NCBI GenBank assembly: GCA_963708235.1
Contig: OY970200.1
Location: forward strand, 930,001-994,000
Direction of reading: 5' to 3'
Length of the DNA stretch: 64,000 bases
DNA from: G963708235 sp963708235
Lineage (GTDB): Bacteria; Actinomycetota; Acidimicrobiia; Spongiisociales; UBA5794
Program-made: the position numbers and the translations under genes
Notes under the pieces: generated by a model
Told to the model about the DNA's origin: nothing
Database searches by the model: none
The model's input: only the letters and a program-made list of their open reading frames with translations
In this document: positions 44,027-52,349 of the stretch, one piece after another
Numbering within the stretch: position 1 is the stretch's first letter
Layout: each line of letters starts with the position of its first letter

Positions 44027-46005
44027 AAGGTCGGATGGGGCTGGTCGGGCTGGCGGGGGCCTTTGTGGTGTTGATGCTGATCCCGACGATCCGCAACACC
44101 GTCGACTTCCCCGTGTTCTTCCTGGTGTTCTTCTCGACGGTGCTGTTCTGGTCGGCGCAGGCGACGAGCTGGAACATCCTCTCCGGGTACAGCGGATATT
44201 TCAGTTTCGGGCAGGGCGCCTTCTTCGGTGTCGGCGCCTACACGGCGGCGGTGCTGGTGGGCCGCCGCGGGTTCGACTTCTTCCTGTCGCTCCCGGTGGC
44301 CGGCGTCCTTGCGGTGGTGCTGGCACTCGGGATCGGGGGGTTGGCGTTCCGGCTTCGCTCGCTCCGCGGCGAGATCTTTGCGCTGCTGACGCTGGCGGTG
44401 CCGTTCATCCTCTCGGCATTTGCCCGGATCAACCCGTCGATCGACGGCGGTCAGGGGATCGTGCTGCGTCTCCCCGAATACCCGTCGTTCCTGGGGAGCT
44501 TCCAGGACCTGATCTTCGTGCTCAGTGCGGCGGTGGCGATGCTTGCCGTGACCATCGCCTATGTCATGGAACATTCGCGGACCGGTTGGGCGCTCTTCGC
44601 CATCCGCGACGCCGAGGACGTCGCCGAACGACTCGGCGTCCCCACCTTCCGCTACAAGATGCTGGCGATCTCGCTTTCCGGCCTCGTCGGTGGGCTCGCC
44701 GGCGCCGTGTACGCCATGCAGGTCGGCTTCATCACCGTCGAGGGGACGTTCAACCTCACCATCCCCCTCTTCGTGATCGTGATGAGCGTCCTCGGGGGCC
44801 GCAACCACTGGCTCGGGCCCAGCCTTGGCGCCCTGGTGATCGTCACCCTCCAGAATCGGCTGTCCGCCTCCGGGTTCGAGGGATGGAACCTCATCGTGCT
44901 CGGTGTCATCCTGGTGACGCTGGTCCTGCTGGCTCCGGACGGGCTCACCGCCCGGATCCGGGTCAACCCGGCGAGATGTGCGGTGGTGTTTGTTGCGATC
45001 ATCGGCGGTCTCGCCCTGTTTCGGGTGTGGGGCGGGTTCCTCGACTGGCTCGCCGTGGCGCTGCTGGTCACGGCACTGGTGGCGTTCCTCCCTTCGCGCA
45101 AGGAGAGGGTCCGCACCGATGCGTCGGCGGTCGCCGAAGGAGAGGCACAGAACCACGGCGGTGCCGGCGACCCTGCCGCGGTTGGGCCGGACCTGTCGCC
45201 CATAGGAGAGGGAGCGGAGGGCGCCACCGCCACCGATCGGTCAGGTCAGCCCGATGCGCCACCACCGGTGGGCGAAGTCATCGTCGTGTGCGAGGACGTC
45301 ACCAAAGACTTCGGTGGTGTCCAGGCGCTCCAGGGTGTGTCGCTCACGATCGCCGAGGGTGAACTGATCGGGCTGGTGGGTCCCAACGGCTCGGGCAAGA
45401 CCACGCTGGTCAACCTGATGTCCGGGGCGCTCCAGCCGACCTCGGGCGATATTCGCCTGTCCGGCAAGAGCATCATCTCTCTGGCCCCCCATCGGATCGC
45501 CCACCTCGGGGTGGGCCGGACGTATCAGATCCCGAAGCCGTTCACCTCGATGACGGTGCGCGACAACGTTGCGGTCGCACTGATGTTCGGTCGGGAGCCA
45601 CGGTCCCTCGACGTCGCCCGTGTCGCGGCGGAAGAGTATCTGGACCTGGTGGGAATCAGCCACCTGGGGGACACCCATCCGGGTCAGGTGAACCTCCACG
45701 AGCGTCAGCTTCTCGAGATCGCCCGGGCGCTCGCCACCAAGCCGAAGGTGCTGTTCCTCGACGAGGCGCTCGCCGGGCTCAACCCGGTCGAGATCGACAA
45801 CGCCGTCGAGGTGGTGAGGAGGATCCACCGCTCGGGCATCGCCATCGTGCTCGTGGAACATCTGCTGCGGGTGGTCAACCAGCTCGCCACCCGGGTGGTC
45901 GTGCTCAATCAGGGGTCGGTGCTCGCCGACGGCGAGCCGATGACGGTCATGGCGGACCCGGCGGTGGTCACCGCCTATCTCGGGAGGCAGTCACATGATG
46001 CATGA
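44023..46005 (+). CDS. Fused ABC transporter permease-ATPase (LivM-LivG)
   Basis: One 660-aa frame joins two usually separate subunits. Residues 1-360 are a LivM permease with about nine or ten helices (SWNILSGYSGYFSFGQGAFF, IRDAEDVAERLGVPTF coupling loop, MSVLGGRNHWLGP). A hydrophilic linker covers about 361-415. Residues 416-660 are a LivG ATPase: Walker A GPNGSGKTT (about 453-461), Walker B VLFLDEALAGLNP, and the H-loop in VLVEH. The signature segment reads NLHERQLLEIARAL rather than LSGGQ-like. No stop or frameshift separates the halves. It overlaps its neighbours by 4 and 11 bases. Confidence 0.92.
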   Translation: MKGRMGLVGLAGAFVVLMLIPTIRNTVDFPVFFLVFFSTVLFWSAQATSWNILSGYSGYFSFGQGAFFGVGAYTAAVLVGRRGFDFFLSLPVAGVLAVVLALGIGGLAFRLRSLRGEIFALLTLAVPFILSAFARINPSIDGGQGIVLRLPEYPSFLGSFQDLIFVLSAAVAMLAVTIAYVMEHSRTGWALFAIRDAEDVAERLGVPTFRYKMLAISLSGLVGGLAGAVYAMQVGFITVEGTFNLTIPLFVIVMSVLGGRNHWLGPSLGALVIVTLQNRLSASGFEGWNLIVLGVILVTLVLLAPDGLTARIRVNPARCAVVFVAIIGGLALFRVWGGFLDWLAVALLVTALVAFLPSRKERVRTDASAVAEGEAQNHGGAGDPAAVGPDLSPIGEGAEGATATDRSGQPDAPPPVGEVIVVCEDVTKDFGGVQALQGVSLTIAEGELIGLVGPNGSGKTTLVNLMSGALQPTSGDIRLSGKSIISLAPHRIAHLGVGRTYQIPKPFTSMTVRDNVAVALMFGREPRSLDVARVAAEEYLDLVGISHLGDTHPGQVNLHERQLLEIARALATKPKVLFLDEALAGLNPVEIDNAVEVVRRIHRSGIAIVLVEHLLRVVNQLATRVVVLNQGSVLADGEPMTVMADPAVVTAYLGRQSHDA

Positions 46006-46738
46006 GGGGCGCATGGTGCACGAGGGGCACATGATGCTCGAAGTCGACGGCATCGACGTCTTCTACGGCGACGCCCAGGCATTGTGGGGGGTGTCGATCT
46101 CGGTTGATACCGACGAGGTGGTGTGCATCGTGGGTTCCAACGGAGCCGGCAAGTCCACCCTGGTCAACGCCGTCATGGGCATCCAGCGGTCGCGTCGGGG
46201 GCGGATCCTGATGGACGGCGTGGATGTCGCCGGAATGCCGGCTCACCGGGTCTGTCGTTCCGGTGTCGCCATCGTCCCAGAAGGCCGGAGGGTCTTTCCG
46301 GCGATGACGGTGACCGACAACCTGCTGCTCGGGGCCTACCGGCCGGAGGTCCGTGCCGACCGCTCCGAGGGTCTGGCCTGGGTGCACTCGCTCTTCCCCC
46401 GTCTCGCCGAGAGATCCAATCAGCTCGCTGGCAGCCTGAGCGGCGGTGAGCAGCAGATGTTGGCCATCGGGCGGGCGCTGATGGCCAAGCCACGTCTGCT
46501 GCTGATGGACGAACCGTCGCTGGGTCTTGCCCCCGTCATCGTCGACGAGGTCTTCGACGTCATCGAGGTGATCAACGCCGCCGGGGTCGGGGTGTTGCTC
46601 GTCGAGCAGAATGTGCGGCGTGCACTCGACATCTCCCACCGCGGCTACCTGATCGCCGAGGGCCGGATCGTCGGTAGCGGATCTGCCCAGGAGTTGGCCG
46701 ACAGCGATGCGGTGCGGGCGGCTGTGCTCGGAGTCTGA
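45995..46738 (+). CDS. livF: ABC transporter ATP-binding protein, LivF type
   Basis: The 247-aa product is the second ATPase of the importer. Walker A is GSNGAGKST, the signature SLSGGEQQMLAIGRAL is canonical, and Walker B is LLLMDEPSLGLAP. The N-terminus has an unusual repeat (MMHEGRMVHEGHMMLEV); the real start could be one of several Met codons, with the family fold beginning at MLEVDGIDVFYGD. It overlaps the fusion gene by 11 bases and ends 22 bases from the convergent regulator gene. Confidence 0.92.
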   Translation: MMHEGRMVHEGHMMLEVDGIDVFYGDAQALWGVSISVDTDEVVCIVGSNGAGKSTLVNAVMGIQRSRRGRILMDGVDVAGMPAHRVCRSGVAIVPEGRRVFPAMTVTDNLLLGAYRPEVRADRSEGLAWVHSLFPRLAERSNQLAGSLSGGEQQMLAIGRALMAKPRLLLMDEPSLGLAPVIVDEVFDVIEVINAAGVGVLLVEQNVRRALDISHRGYLIAEGRIVGSGSAQELADSDAVRAAVLGV

Positions 46739-46760
46739 TGCCGGGACCGGGGTCGGTCGG

Positions 46761-47498
46761 TCAGGACTCTTCGAGATGACTGAAGAGGGGCCTGCCCTCG
46801 TCCACCCACTCGGTCGAGTGGCCGTTGCCGATCATCGAATCGACGGGGCTCCTGCCGGCGACGAACCACACGGCATGGACGGGGACGTCGGAAACGTTGG
46901 CGAGACGGTGCGGCGTGCTCGAATCGAACGACACCGCATCACCGGCCTGGAGGACGAACTCCTCGAAACCGATCGTGACCTGGAGCGAGCCGCTGATCAC
47001 ATACCCCCACTCGTGGCCCGGGTGGCGCTGGAACGCATCATCGGCGCTGGAGGCGCCGCCGACCTCGTACACGACGTGGAGGAATTCGACCCCGGGTTCG
47101 GAGACGGTGGTGAGCCGTTCCCAGATCACCCCTGAGGCGAGACGGAACCGCAGCCTCCGGGTGGCGCGTTGCACCGGTAGCTGGGCGCCGGCCGACTCTT
47201 CGAGCGGCGGCGGTGGCTCGTCGACCGGCGACGATTGGCGGCGTTCGTTGAAGAGAAGCTCGTCGAGCGACACATCGAGCTCGGTGACGATGGCATAGAG
47301 CGTGCTGACCGACGGGCTCGCCAGCCCGCGTTCGATCTGCGAGATGAGGCTGGGGGACACGCCGAGACGCTGCGCAAGGCTTCGAAGGCTGAGACCGCGG
47401 TCTCGCCTTGCCTGGCGGAGCTGTTCCCCGATCTCGGGGTGCTCTGGCCGCCCGCTCCGGTTCTGGTTCACCATCGCCCACATCGTAGTGTTCACCAT
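46761..47498 (-). CDS. XRE-family regulator with C-terminal cupin sensor (copy 2)
   Basis: I chose ATG 47498 because AGAGGT lies just before it, giving 245 aa; starts at 47483 and 47474 also fit. The HTH (GLSLRSLAQRLGVSPSLISQ, then PSVSTLYAIVTELDVSLDEL) and the cupin (FLHVVYEVGGASS to FDSSTPHRLANVS) align throughout with the regulator at 26059-26712. The copy differs by a longer C-terminal tail (VDSMIGNGHSTEWVDEG). It closes the locus on the right, convergent with livF. The two regulators may respond to related ligands and bind the TGTRCAG boxes; that link is inference. Confidence 0.9.
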   Translation of the reverse strand: MVNTTMWAMVNQNRSGRPEHPEIGEQLRQARRDRGLSLRSLAQRLGVSPSLISQIERGLASPSVSTLYAIVTELDVSLDELLFNERRQSSPVDEPPPPLEESAGAQLPVQRATRRLRFRLASGVIWERLTTVSEPGVEFLHVVYEVGGASSADDAFQRHPGHEWGYVISGSLQVTIGFEEFVLQAGDAVSFDSSTPHRLANVSDVPVHAVWFVAGRSPVDSMIGNGHSTEWVDEGRPLFSHLEES

Positions 47499-47610
47499 GG
47501 CACCTCTGTTCAGCAGGGTTGTACGAAGCGGACCCAGCGGTACCTTGTGCCAACGGAGAACATCCGACGATATCGGGCCGAGCGGTCCTCGAAATGCTGC
47601 GACGAGCGGC

Positions 47611-48393
47611 TCAGCCGGCCTTTTTGGTCTTGGTGGCCTCGACGCTTGCCTTGAGCGCCTCCATGAGGTCGACGACACCGGCCGGAGCGGCCACATCGGG
47701 CATGACGATCTCCTGACCTTCCACCTTCTGGCGGGCGGCGGCCTCCACGGCTTCGCGGGACTCGTCGTGCCACGCCGCCGGGTCGAAGGCACCGGTCAGG
47801 TTGTCGATGATCATCTGCGCCATCTTGGCCTCGTCGTCGCGGATCTCGACCTCTTCCTCGAGGGTCTCGAACTGCGGCTCGCGGATCTCGTCGGGCCAGT
47901 ACATGGTCTCCATGACGATGACGCCGTCCTCGGCCCGCAGCGTGGCGAGATACTCCCGTTCGCGGAGGGCGACCTTGGCCAGGCCCACCATCTCCCGCTT
48001 CTCCAACGCATCGAGCAGCAGCCGGTAGGCCTTGACCCCGGTCTTCTCGGGAGCGAGGTAGTAGGAGGAGCGGTAGTACAGCGGGTCGATCTCGTCCTGG
48101 GAGACGAACTGGACGACGTCGACGACGCCACCGGAGCGTCCCTTGACGATGTCGGTCAGTTCGTCGCCGGTGAACACGACGAAGCGGTCCTTGTCCACCT
48201 CGTAGCCCTTGACGATCTGGTCATAGGGGACCTCTTCGCCATCGGTCTCGGCGACGCGCTTGTACTTGATCGGGCTGTGGTCCGACTCGCGGAGCTGGCG
48301 GAACTTGGGTCGACGGTCCTCGGTGGCGGCGTACAGCCCCACCGGGATGGTGACCAGGCCAAACGAGATGGCGCCCTTCCAGATCGGTCGCAT
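47611..48393 (-). CDS. ku: Non-homologous end-joining protein Ku
   Basis: ATG 48393 follows GGAGGT; the product is 260 aa. It starts with the bacterial Ku signature RPIWKGAISFGLVTIPVGLY and continues IKYKRVAETDGEEVPYDQI and YYLAPEKTGVKAYRLLLDAL. The C-terminal tail (ATKTKKAG) is short and basic. Ku rings encircle broken DNA ends and recruit LigD. The matching ligase-domain gene is at 22670. Ku precedes the XRE-cupin gene on the same strand with 112 bases between. Confidence 0.95.
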   Translation of the reverse strand: MRPIWKGAISFGLVTIPVGLYAATEDRRPKFRQLRESDHSPIKYKRVAETDGEEVPYDQIVKGYEVDKDRFVVFTGDELTDIVKGRSGGVVDVVQFVSQDEIDPLYYRSSYYLAPEKTGVKAYRLLLDALEKREMVGLAKVALREREYLATLRAEDGVIVMETMYWPDEIREPQFETLEEEVEIRDDEAKMAQMIIDNLTGAFDPAAWHDESREAVEAAARQKVEGQEIVMPDVAAPAGVVDLMEALKASVEATKTKKAG

Positions 48394-48515
48394 CGAGTAC
48401 CTCCGTTCAACCGAAAACGATAGCCGTCGCACGGTGGTTCGCAGCGGTTCGGGGCGAATCCGGCAGCCGGCCCGGAGTGGGCCCACCGGGTCGATCCGAC
48501 CGGTACCCTCCCGCC

Positions 48516-49283
48516 GTGATCATCGACCGGTGGCGTCAGGAGCGGGCAGAGTTGCTGCCCTCGGAGGAGGACCGCAATGCGGTCGTCGTGCTGGTCACCT
48601 CCACCGTGCTTCTCCTCGTGTTCGAGTACTGGGGGCGACCCGCCTTCTACAACCGGGCCGGGATCGCCGAGTGGGTTGGCGGTCTGTCCAATTCGACGGT
48701 GGCCGATCTCGCCGAGGCCGGGGGTTACCTGTGGTGGGGTCTTTCGTCGCTGCTGTGGCGGGTGGGGCTGCCGCTGCTGATCGGGGTCTACTGGCTGAAG
48801 CAGCGTCCCGGCGACCTCGGCTTCCGCCTCCGTGGCATCGCCGGGCATCTCCCCACCTACGGGCTGCTCTACCTGGTGATGCTGCCGTTGCTGGTGTGGG
48901 CGAGCAGCCTCGAGTCGTTCCGTGACTTCTACCCGTTCTACGACCGCGCCGCCGAGGGCGGGGCGGGTTTCTGGGTCTACCAGGCGGGCTACGCCCTGCA
49001 GTTCCTCGGTGTCGAGGCCTTCTTCCGCGGCTTCATGGTGTTCGGGCTTGCCCCCCGCCTCGGCTGGCTGGCCGTCCCGGTGATGACCATCCCCTACACC
49101 ATGATCCACTTCACCAAACCCATGCCCGAAGCGGTGGCGGCGATCGTCGCCGGTCTGGTGCTGGGAACCCTGGCACTGCGCTCCAAAAGCTTCGTCCCCG
49201 GATTCTTCCTCCACGTCGCCGTCGCCATCACCATGGACCTCCTGGTCCTGGGCAGAGCAGGCGCCCTAGGCAACCTCCTGTAG
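48516..49283 (+). CDS. CPBP family intramembrane metalloprotease-like protein
   Basis: GTG 48516 is the likely start, giving 255 aa; no strong ribosome site is seen. There are about six hydrophobic segments. The CPBP/Rce1 motifs are present: motif 1 as VEAFFRGFMVFGL (ExxxR, with Val in place of the first of the two usual Glu), motif 2 as PYTMIHFTKP (FxxxH type) and motif 3 with His in FFLHVAVAITMD. Bacterial members process prenylated or bacteriocin-related peptides or serve in stress; the substrate here is unknown. It is divergent from Ku. Confidence 0.85.
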   Translation: MIIDRWRQERAELLPSEEDRNAVVVLVTSTVLLLVFEYWGRPAFYNRAGIAEWVGGLSNSTVADLAEAGGYLWWGLSSLLWRVGLPLLIGVYWLKQRPGDLGFRLRGIAGHLPTYGLLYLVMLPLLVWASSLESFRDFYPFYDRAAEGGAGFWVYQAGYALQFLGVEAFFRGFMVFGLAPRLGWLAVPVMTIPYTMIHFTKPMPEAVAAIVAGLVLGTLALRSKSFVPGFFLHVAVAITMDLLVLGRAGALGNLL

Positions 49284-49338
49284 ACCCCGGTCCGTGCCCC
49301 TGGTGGATGGAGGACGGGTTCACCAGATCCGGTTCGCC

Positions 49339-49599
49339 TCAATCCTGACTGTCGAGAAGACGGCGGAAGCACAGCCGGAGCCCGACCACGGCACCTGCCT
49401 CGTCATCGAGGACAACTCGCCGCAACACCACTGTTGGGAACCCTTCACCCGATTCGTCGATTGTGGTGAATCCAGAACGGATCTGTTGCCTAACAGTCCT
49501 GTCATGGGTCAGGTCCATCAGCAGTGTGGTCGAGGGGTTTCCGGAGGCCCGGCCTCTCGCGGTGCTCGGCCACGACGTGGTATCGAGGATGGCCATCAC
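49339..49599 (-). pseudogene. Probable remnant of a PIN-domain toxin (VapC-like)
   Basis: The ATG at 49599 overlaps the antitoxin stop (TGATG), the usual layout for a toxin gene. The first residues MAILDT match the start of PIN toxins, whose next residues are typically NVVAE. Adding one A after GATACC would restore exactly NVVAE, so a single-base loss is suspected near 49582. After either frame, no conserved PIN acidic residues follow, and the remaining frame reads unrelated sequence to 49339. The interval 49284-49595 holds nothing else I can support. Confidence 0.4.
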
Positions 49600-49847
49600 C
49601 CGAACGGGGCCGGATGCGGTGTGTCGTCCGACACCGGGATCGGGAGTTCTACGTCCTCGACACCTGCCGGTTCAGCGAGATGGTCGAGGACGTGTCCCGC
49701 ACCGAGCAGTTGTTGATACGCCTCGTAGGTGAGGAGCACGTAGGCGGGGCCTCCACGATCGGTGATGTACACCGGGCCGTGTGCGGTCGCCCGCCTGGCT
49801 CCGCTGGTGTCCTGGTCGAACTCCCGGTTGCTGATCTGTGTGCCCAA
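49596..49847 (-). CDS. Phd/YefM-type antitoxin
   Basis: The 83-aa product starts at TTG 49847 (GTQISNREFDQDTSGARR). This is the standard opening of Phd/YefM antitoxins, followed by ATAHGPVYITDRGGPAYVLL and TYEAYQQLL. The C-terminal tail (VEDVELPIPVSDDTPHP) is the toxin-neutralising part in relatives. No ATG is available in a fitting place, so the TTG start is preferred but not certain. The adjoining toxin appears decayed, which leaves an orphan antitoxin. Confidence 0.75.
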   Translation of the reverse strand: MGTQISNREFDQDTSGARRATAHGPVYITDRGGPAYVLLTYEAYQQLLGAGHVLDHLAEPAGVEDVELPIPVSDDTPHPAPFG

Positions 49848-49875
49848 GCTGCACCGCTTTCCGCCAGTCCCTGGG

Positions 49876-50317
49876 TCAGCCGATCTGTTCGGCCAGGGCG
49901 ACGATGATGCCTGCGGGGCCGCGGAGGTAACAGAGCCGGTAGGTGGTCTCGTACTGGACCACGTCGCCGATGAGCTCGGCACCGTGGTTGTGCAGCCGGG
50001 CGACGGTGTCGTCGATGTCGTCGACGGCGAACATGATGCGGTGGAGGCCGAGGGTGTTGGGCGGAGGATTTGCCGGCTCGGCGGCGGACGCCACCGGGGC
50101 GTGATAGGTGGTCAACTCCAGGCGGCTGTGACCGTCGGGTGTCCGCATCATGGCGATCTCGCTGCGGACGCCGTCGAGTCCGACGGTCCGGTCCGCCCAG
50201 GGACCTTCGATCGGAGCTTCTGGCTTCGAGGTCCAGACCGAGCTCGGAGAAGAAGGCGATGGCGGCGTCGAGGTCATCGACCACGATGGCGACGTTGTCC
50301 ATCCGCTGCACGGCCAT
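49876..50317 (-). CDS. VOC (glyoxalase-like) family protein, frame broken near 50221
   Basis: ATG 50317 begins MDNVAIVVDDLDAAIAFFSE (residues 6 on), the first strand and helix of a vicinal oxygen chelate fold. After GLDLEA the family sequence continues as EAPIEGPWADRTVGLDGVRS in the next frame. One extra base (T at 50221 on the plus strand) explains the shift. The rest is normal, including MMRTPDGHSRLELTTYH, LHRIMFAVDDIDDTVARLHN and LCYLRGPAGIIVALAEQIG. Likely a small dioxygenase-like or lactoylglutathione lyase-like protein; substrate unknown. Confidence 0.75.
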
Positions 50318-50356
50318 GTTTCGACCTCGAACGCATCCGCAGGAGAATTTGATCGG

Positions 50357-50428
50357 TGCCCCAGGCAGGATTCGAACCTGCGCACCCGGCTCCGGAGGCC
50401 GGTGCTCTATCCCCTGAGCTACTGGGGC
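50357..50428 (-). tRNA. tRNA-Arg (anticodon CCG)
   Basis: On the minus strand the sequence folds as a 72-nt tRNA: acceptor GCCCCAG/CTGGGGC, D-arm GCTC..GAGC, anticodon stem CCGGC/GCCGG with loop CTCCGGA (anticodon CCG), T-arm GCAGG-TTCGAAT-CCTGC, discriminator A. The CCA end is not encoded. It decodes CGG arginine codons, frequent in high-GC genomes. The argS gene starts 130 bases away on the opposite strand. Confidence 0.95.
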
Positions 50429-50557
50429 AGGGGAGTGCGATGGTACCAGCCCGCCGGCGGTGGCCTGCCCTGCGGTGGATCGGCCTCGTGTGATGGTCAG
50501 GGTCCCGAATGCACGGCCTATCCTCGCTCCACCTGTTCTCTACCCCCCTCTGGTGTC

Positions 50558-52327
50558 ATGGCGTCTCTCACTCGGCAACTCAGCGACGTGGTCGGATCGG
50601 CGTTCGCCGAGTCGGGGCTCGACCCCGCACTCGGGGTGGTCGTCGTCTCCCAACGGCCCGAGCTGGGTCAGTTCCAGTGCAACGGCGCTCTCGCCGCCGC
50701 CAAGGCGGCGGGTCGCAACCCTCGGGAGCTGGCCGACGAGATCGCCGCCAGGGTGCAATCCCACCCCACGGTGCGCTCGGTGTCGGTCGCCGGCCCCGGG
50801 TTCGTCAACGTCGATGTCACCGATGCCGCCCTCGCCGACCTCGTCGCCGCCATGACCGGCGATGCCCGTCTCGGCATCGCCGCCCCCGACGTCCCGCTGA
50901 AGGTGATCGTCGATTACGGCGGACCCAATGTCGCCAAGGAACTCCACGTCGGGCATCTGCGCCCGGCCATCATCGGGGAGAGCATCAAGCGTCTCGTCGC
51001 CTTCGTCGGCCACGAGGCGGTGGGTGATGTGCACCTCGGCGACTGGGGCACCCCGATGGGCCAGATCATCGCCCTGCTCGCCGAGCGCAATCCCGACCTT
51101 CCCTACTTCGACGATGGCGCCACCGGGCCCTATCCGGACACCTCCCCGGTCACCGCCGCCGACCTCGAGGAGATCTACCCGATCGCCTCCGCCCGTGCCA
51201 AGGGGGACCCGGAGTTCGCCGAAGCCGCCCGCCGGGCCACCGTCGCCCTCCAGGACGGCCGCCCCGGCTACCGGGCGCTCTGGGAACACTTCCGCAACGT
51301 CTCGATCGATTCGATGCGCACCATCTATGACGATCTCGATGTCCACTTCGAGCTGTGGAACGGCGAGGCGTCGGTCCACGAGCGGATCGATGCCATGATC
51401 ACCAGGGTGCGTGCCAGCGGCGCCCTTGTCGAGAGCGACGGGGCGCTGATCATCGAGGTGGCGCAACCGGAGGACACCAAGGAGATCCCCCCGCTGCTGC
51501 TGGTCAAGCGCGATGGCGGATTTCTCTACGGAACCACGGACCTCGCCACTATCGAGGAACGGGTCGACGACCTCGGCGCCGATGTGGTGCTGTACGTGGT
51601 CGACGCCCGCCAGTCCCTCCACTTCGAGCAGGTGTTCCGGGCGGCCCGCATCACCGGGATCGCCCCCGAACGCATCACCCTGGAACATGACCCGTTCGGT
51701 ACGGTCAACGGTCCCGACGGCCGGCCGCTGAAGACCCGCGACGGCAACCTGCCCCGGCTCCGCTCGCTGATCGACGACGCCATCGTCAGAGCGGCCACCC
51801 GGCTCGACGAGAACGACCTCGCCAGGGGATACGACGACGCCGAACGCACCGCCATCGCCCGTATCGTCGGAATTGCCGCCCTCAAGTACGGCGACCTCTC
51901 CAACCACCGCACCTCCGACTACATCTTCGATCTCGACCGCTTTGTCTCGTTCGAGGGCAAGACCGGCCCCTACCTCCTCTACGGTGCGGTCCGGATCCAG
52001 TCGATCCTCCGCAACGCCAGGGAACGGGGTCTGGCGCCGGGACCGCTGCAGCCGCCTGCGGTCGACGCCGAGCGCGGGCTGATGCTCCGGCTCGCCCGGT
52101 TCGAAGATGTCATCGATCGAGCCTTGGAGCTGCGGGCACCCAACCATCTCGCCGAATACGCCTACGAGCTCGCCACCGACTTCAACCGCTTCTACGAGGC
52201 GTGTCACATCCTCAACGAGAGCGACCCGGTGCGGCAGGCCTCCTGGCTAGGTCTGGTGGAGCTGACGCTGACCGCACTGCGCACCCTCCTCGACATCCTC
52301 GCCATCCAGGTACCGGAGCGGATGTGA
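50558..52327 (+). CDS. argS: Arginyl-tRNA synthetase
   Basis: The 589-aa class I synthetase charges tRNA-Arg. ATG 50558 (MASLTRQLSDVVGSAFAE) begins the N-terminal Add1 domain that binds the tRNA D-loop. The HIGH motif is ELHVGHLRPAIIGE. KMSKS is replaced by the short PLKTRDGN, as in many bacterial ArgRS. The anticodon-binding alpha-helical domain follows GKTGPYLLYGAVRIQSIL. A TATCCT at 50519 could be its -10. It heads the argS-lysA-hom cluster and lies beside a tRNA-Arg gene, so the enzyme and one of its substrates are neighbours. Confidence 0.95.
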   Translation: MASLTRQLSDVVGSAFAESGLDPALGVVVVSQRPELGQFQCNGALAAAKAAGRNPRELADEIAARVQSHPTVRSVSVAGPGFVNVDVTDAALADLVAAMTGDARLGIAAPDVPLKVIVDYGGPNVAKELHVGHLRPAIIGESIKRLVAFVGHEAVGDVHLGDWGTPMGQIIALLAERNPDLPYFDDGATGPYPDTSPVTAADLEEIYPIASARAKGDPEFAEAARRATVALQDGRPGYRALWEHFRNVSIDSMRTIYDDLDVHFELWNGEASVHERIDAMITRVRASGALVESDGALIIEVAQPEDTKEIPPLLLVKRDGGFLYGTTDLATIEERVDDLGADVVLYVVDARQSLHFEQVFRAARITGIAPERITLEHDPFGTVNGPDGRPLKTRDGNLPRLRSLIDDAIVRAATRLDENDLARGYDDAERTAIARIVGIAALKYGDLSNHRTSDYIFDLDRFVSFEGKTGPYLLYGAVRIQSILRNARERGLAPGPLQPPAVDAERGLMLRLARFEDVIDRALELRAPNHLAEYAYELATDFNRFYEACHILNESDPVRQASWLGLVELTLTALRTLLDILAIQVPERM

Positions 52328-52349
52328 CCACCCGAACGGTGCCGTGCTG

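Noticed and set aside
41705..45156. Large minus-strand frames opposite the ABC transporter genes
   Set aside because: They are shadows of the transporter reading frames with Arg/His/Gly/Asp-rich sequence and no domain, ribosome site or promoter.
50357..50428. tRNA-Arg as an integration site for an island
   Set aside because: No integrase, direct repeat of the tRNA end or mobility gene is found nearby; flanking genes are housekeeping.
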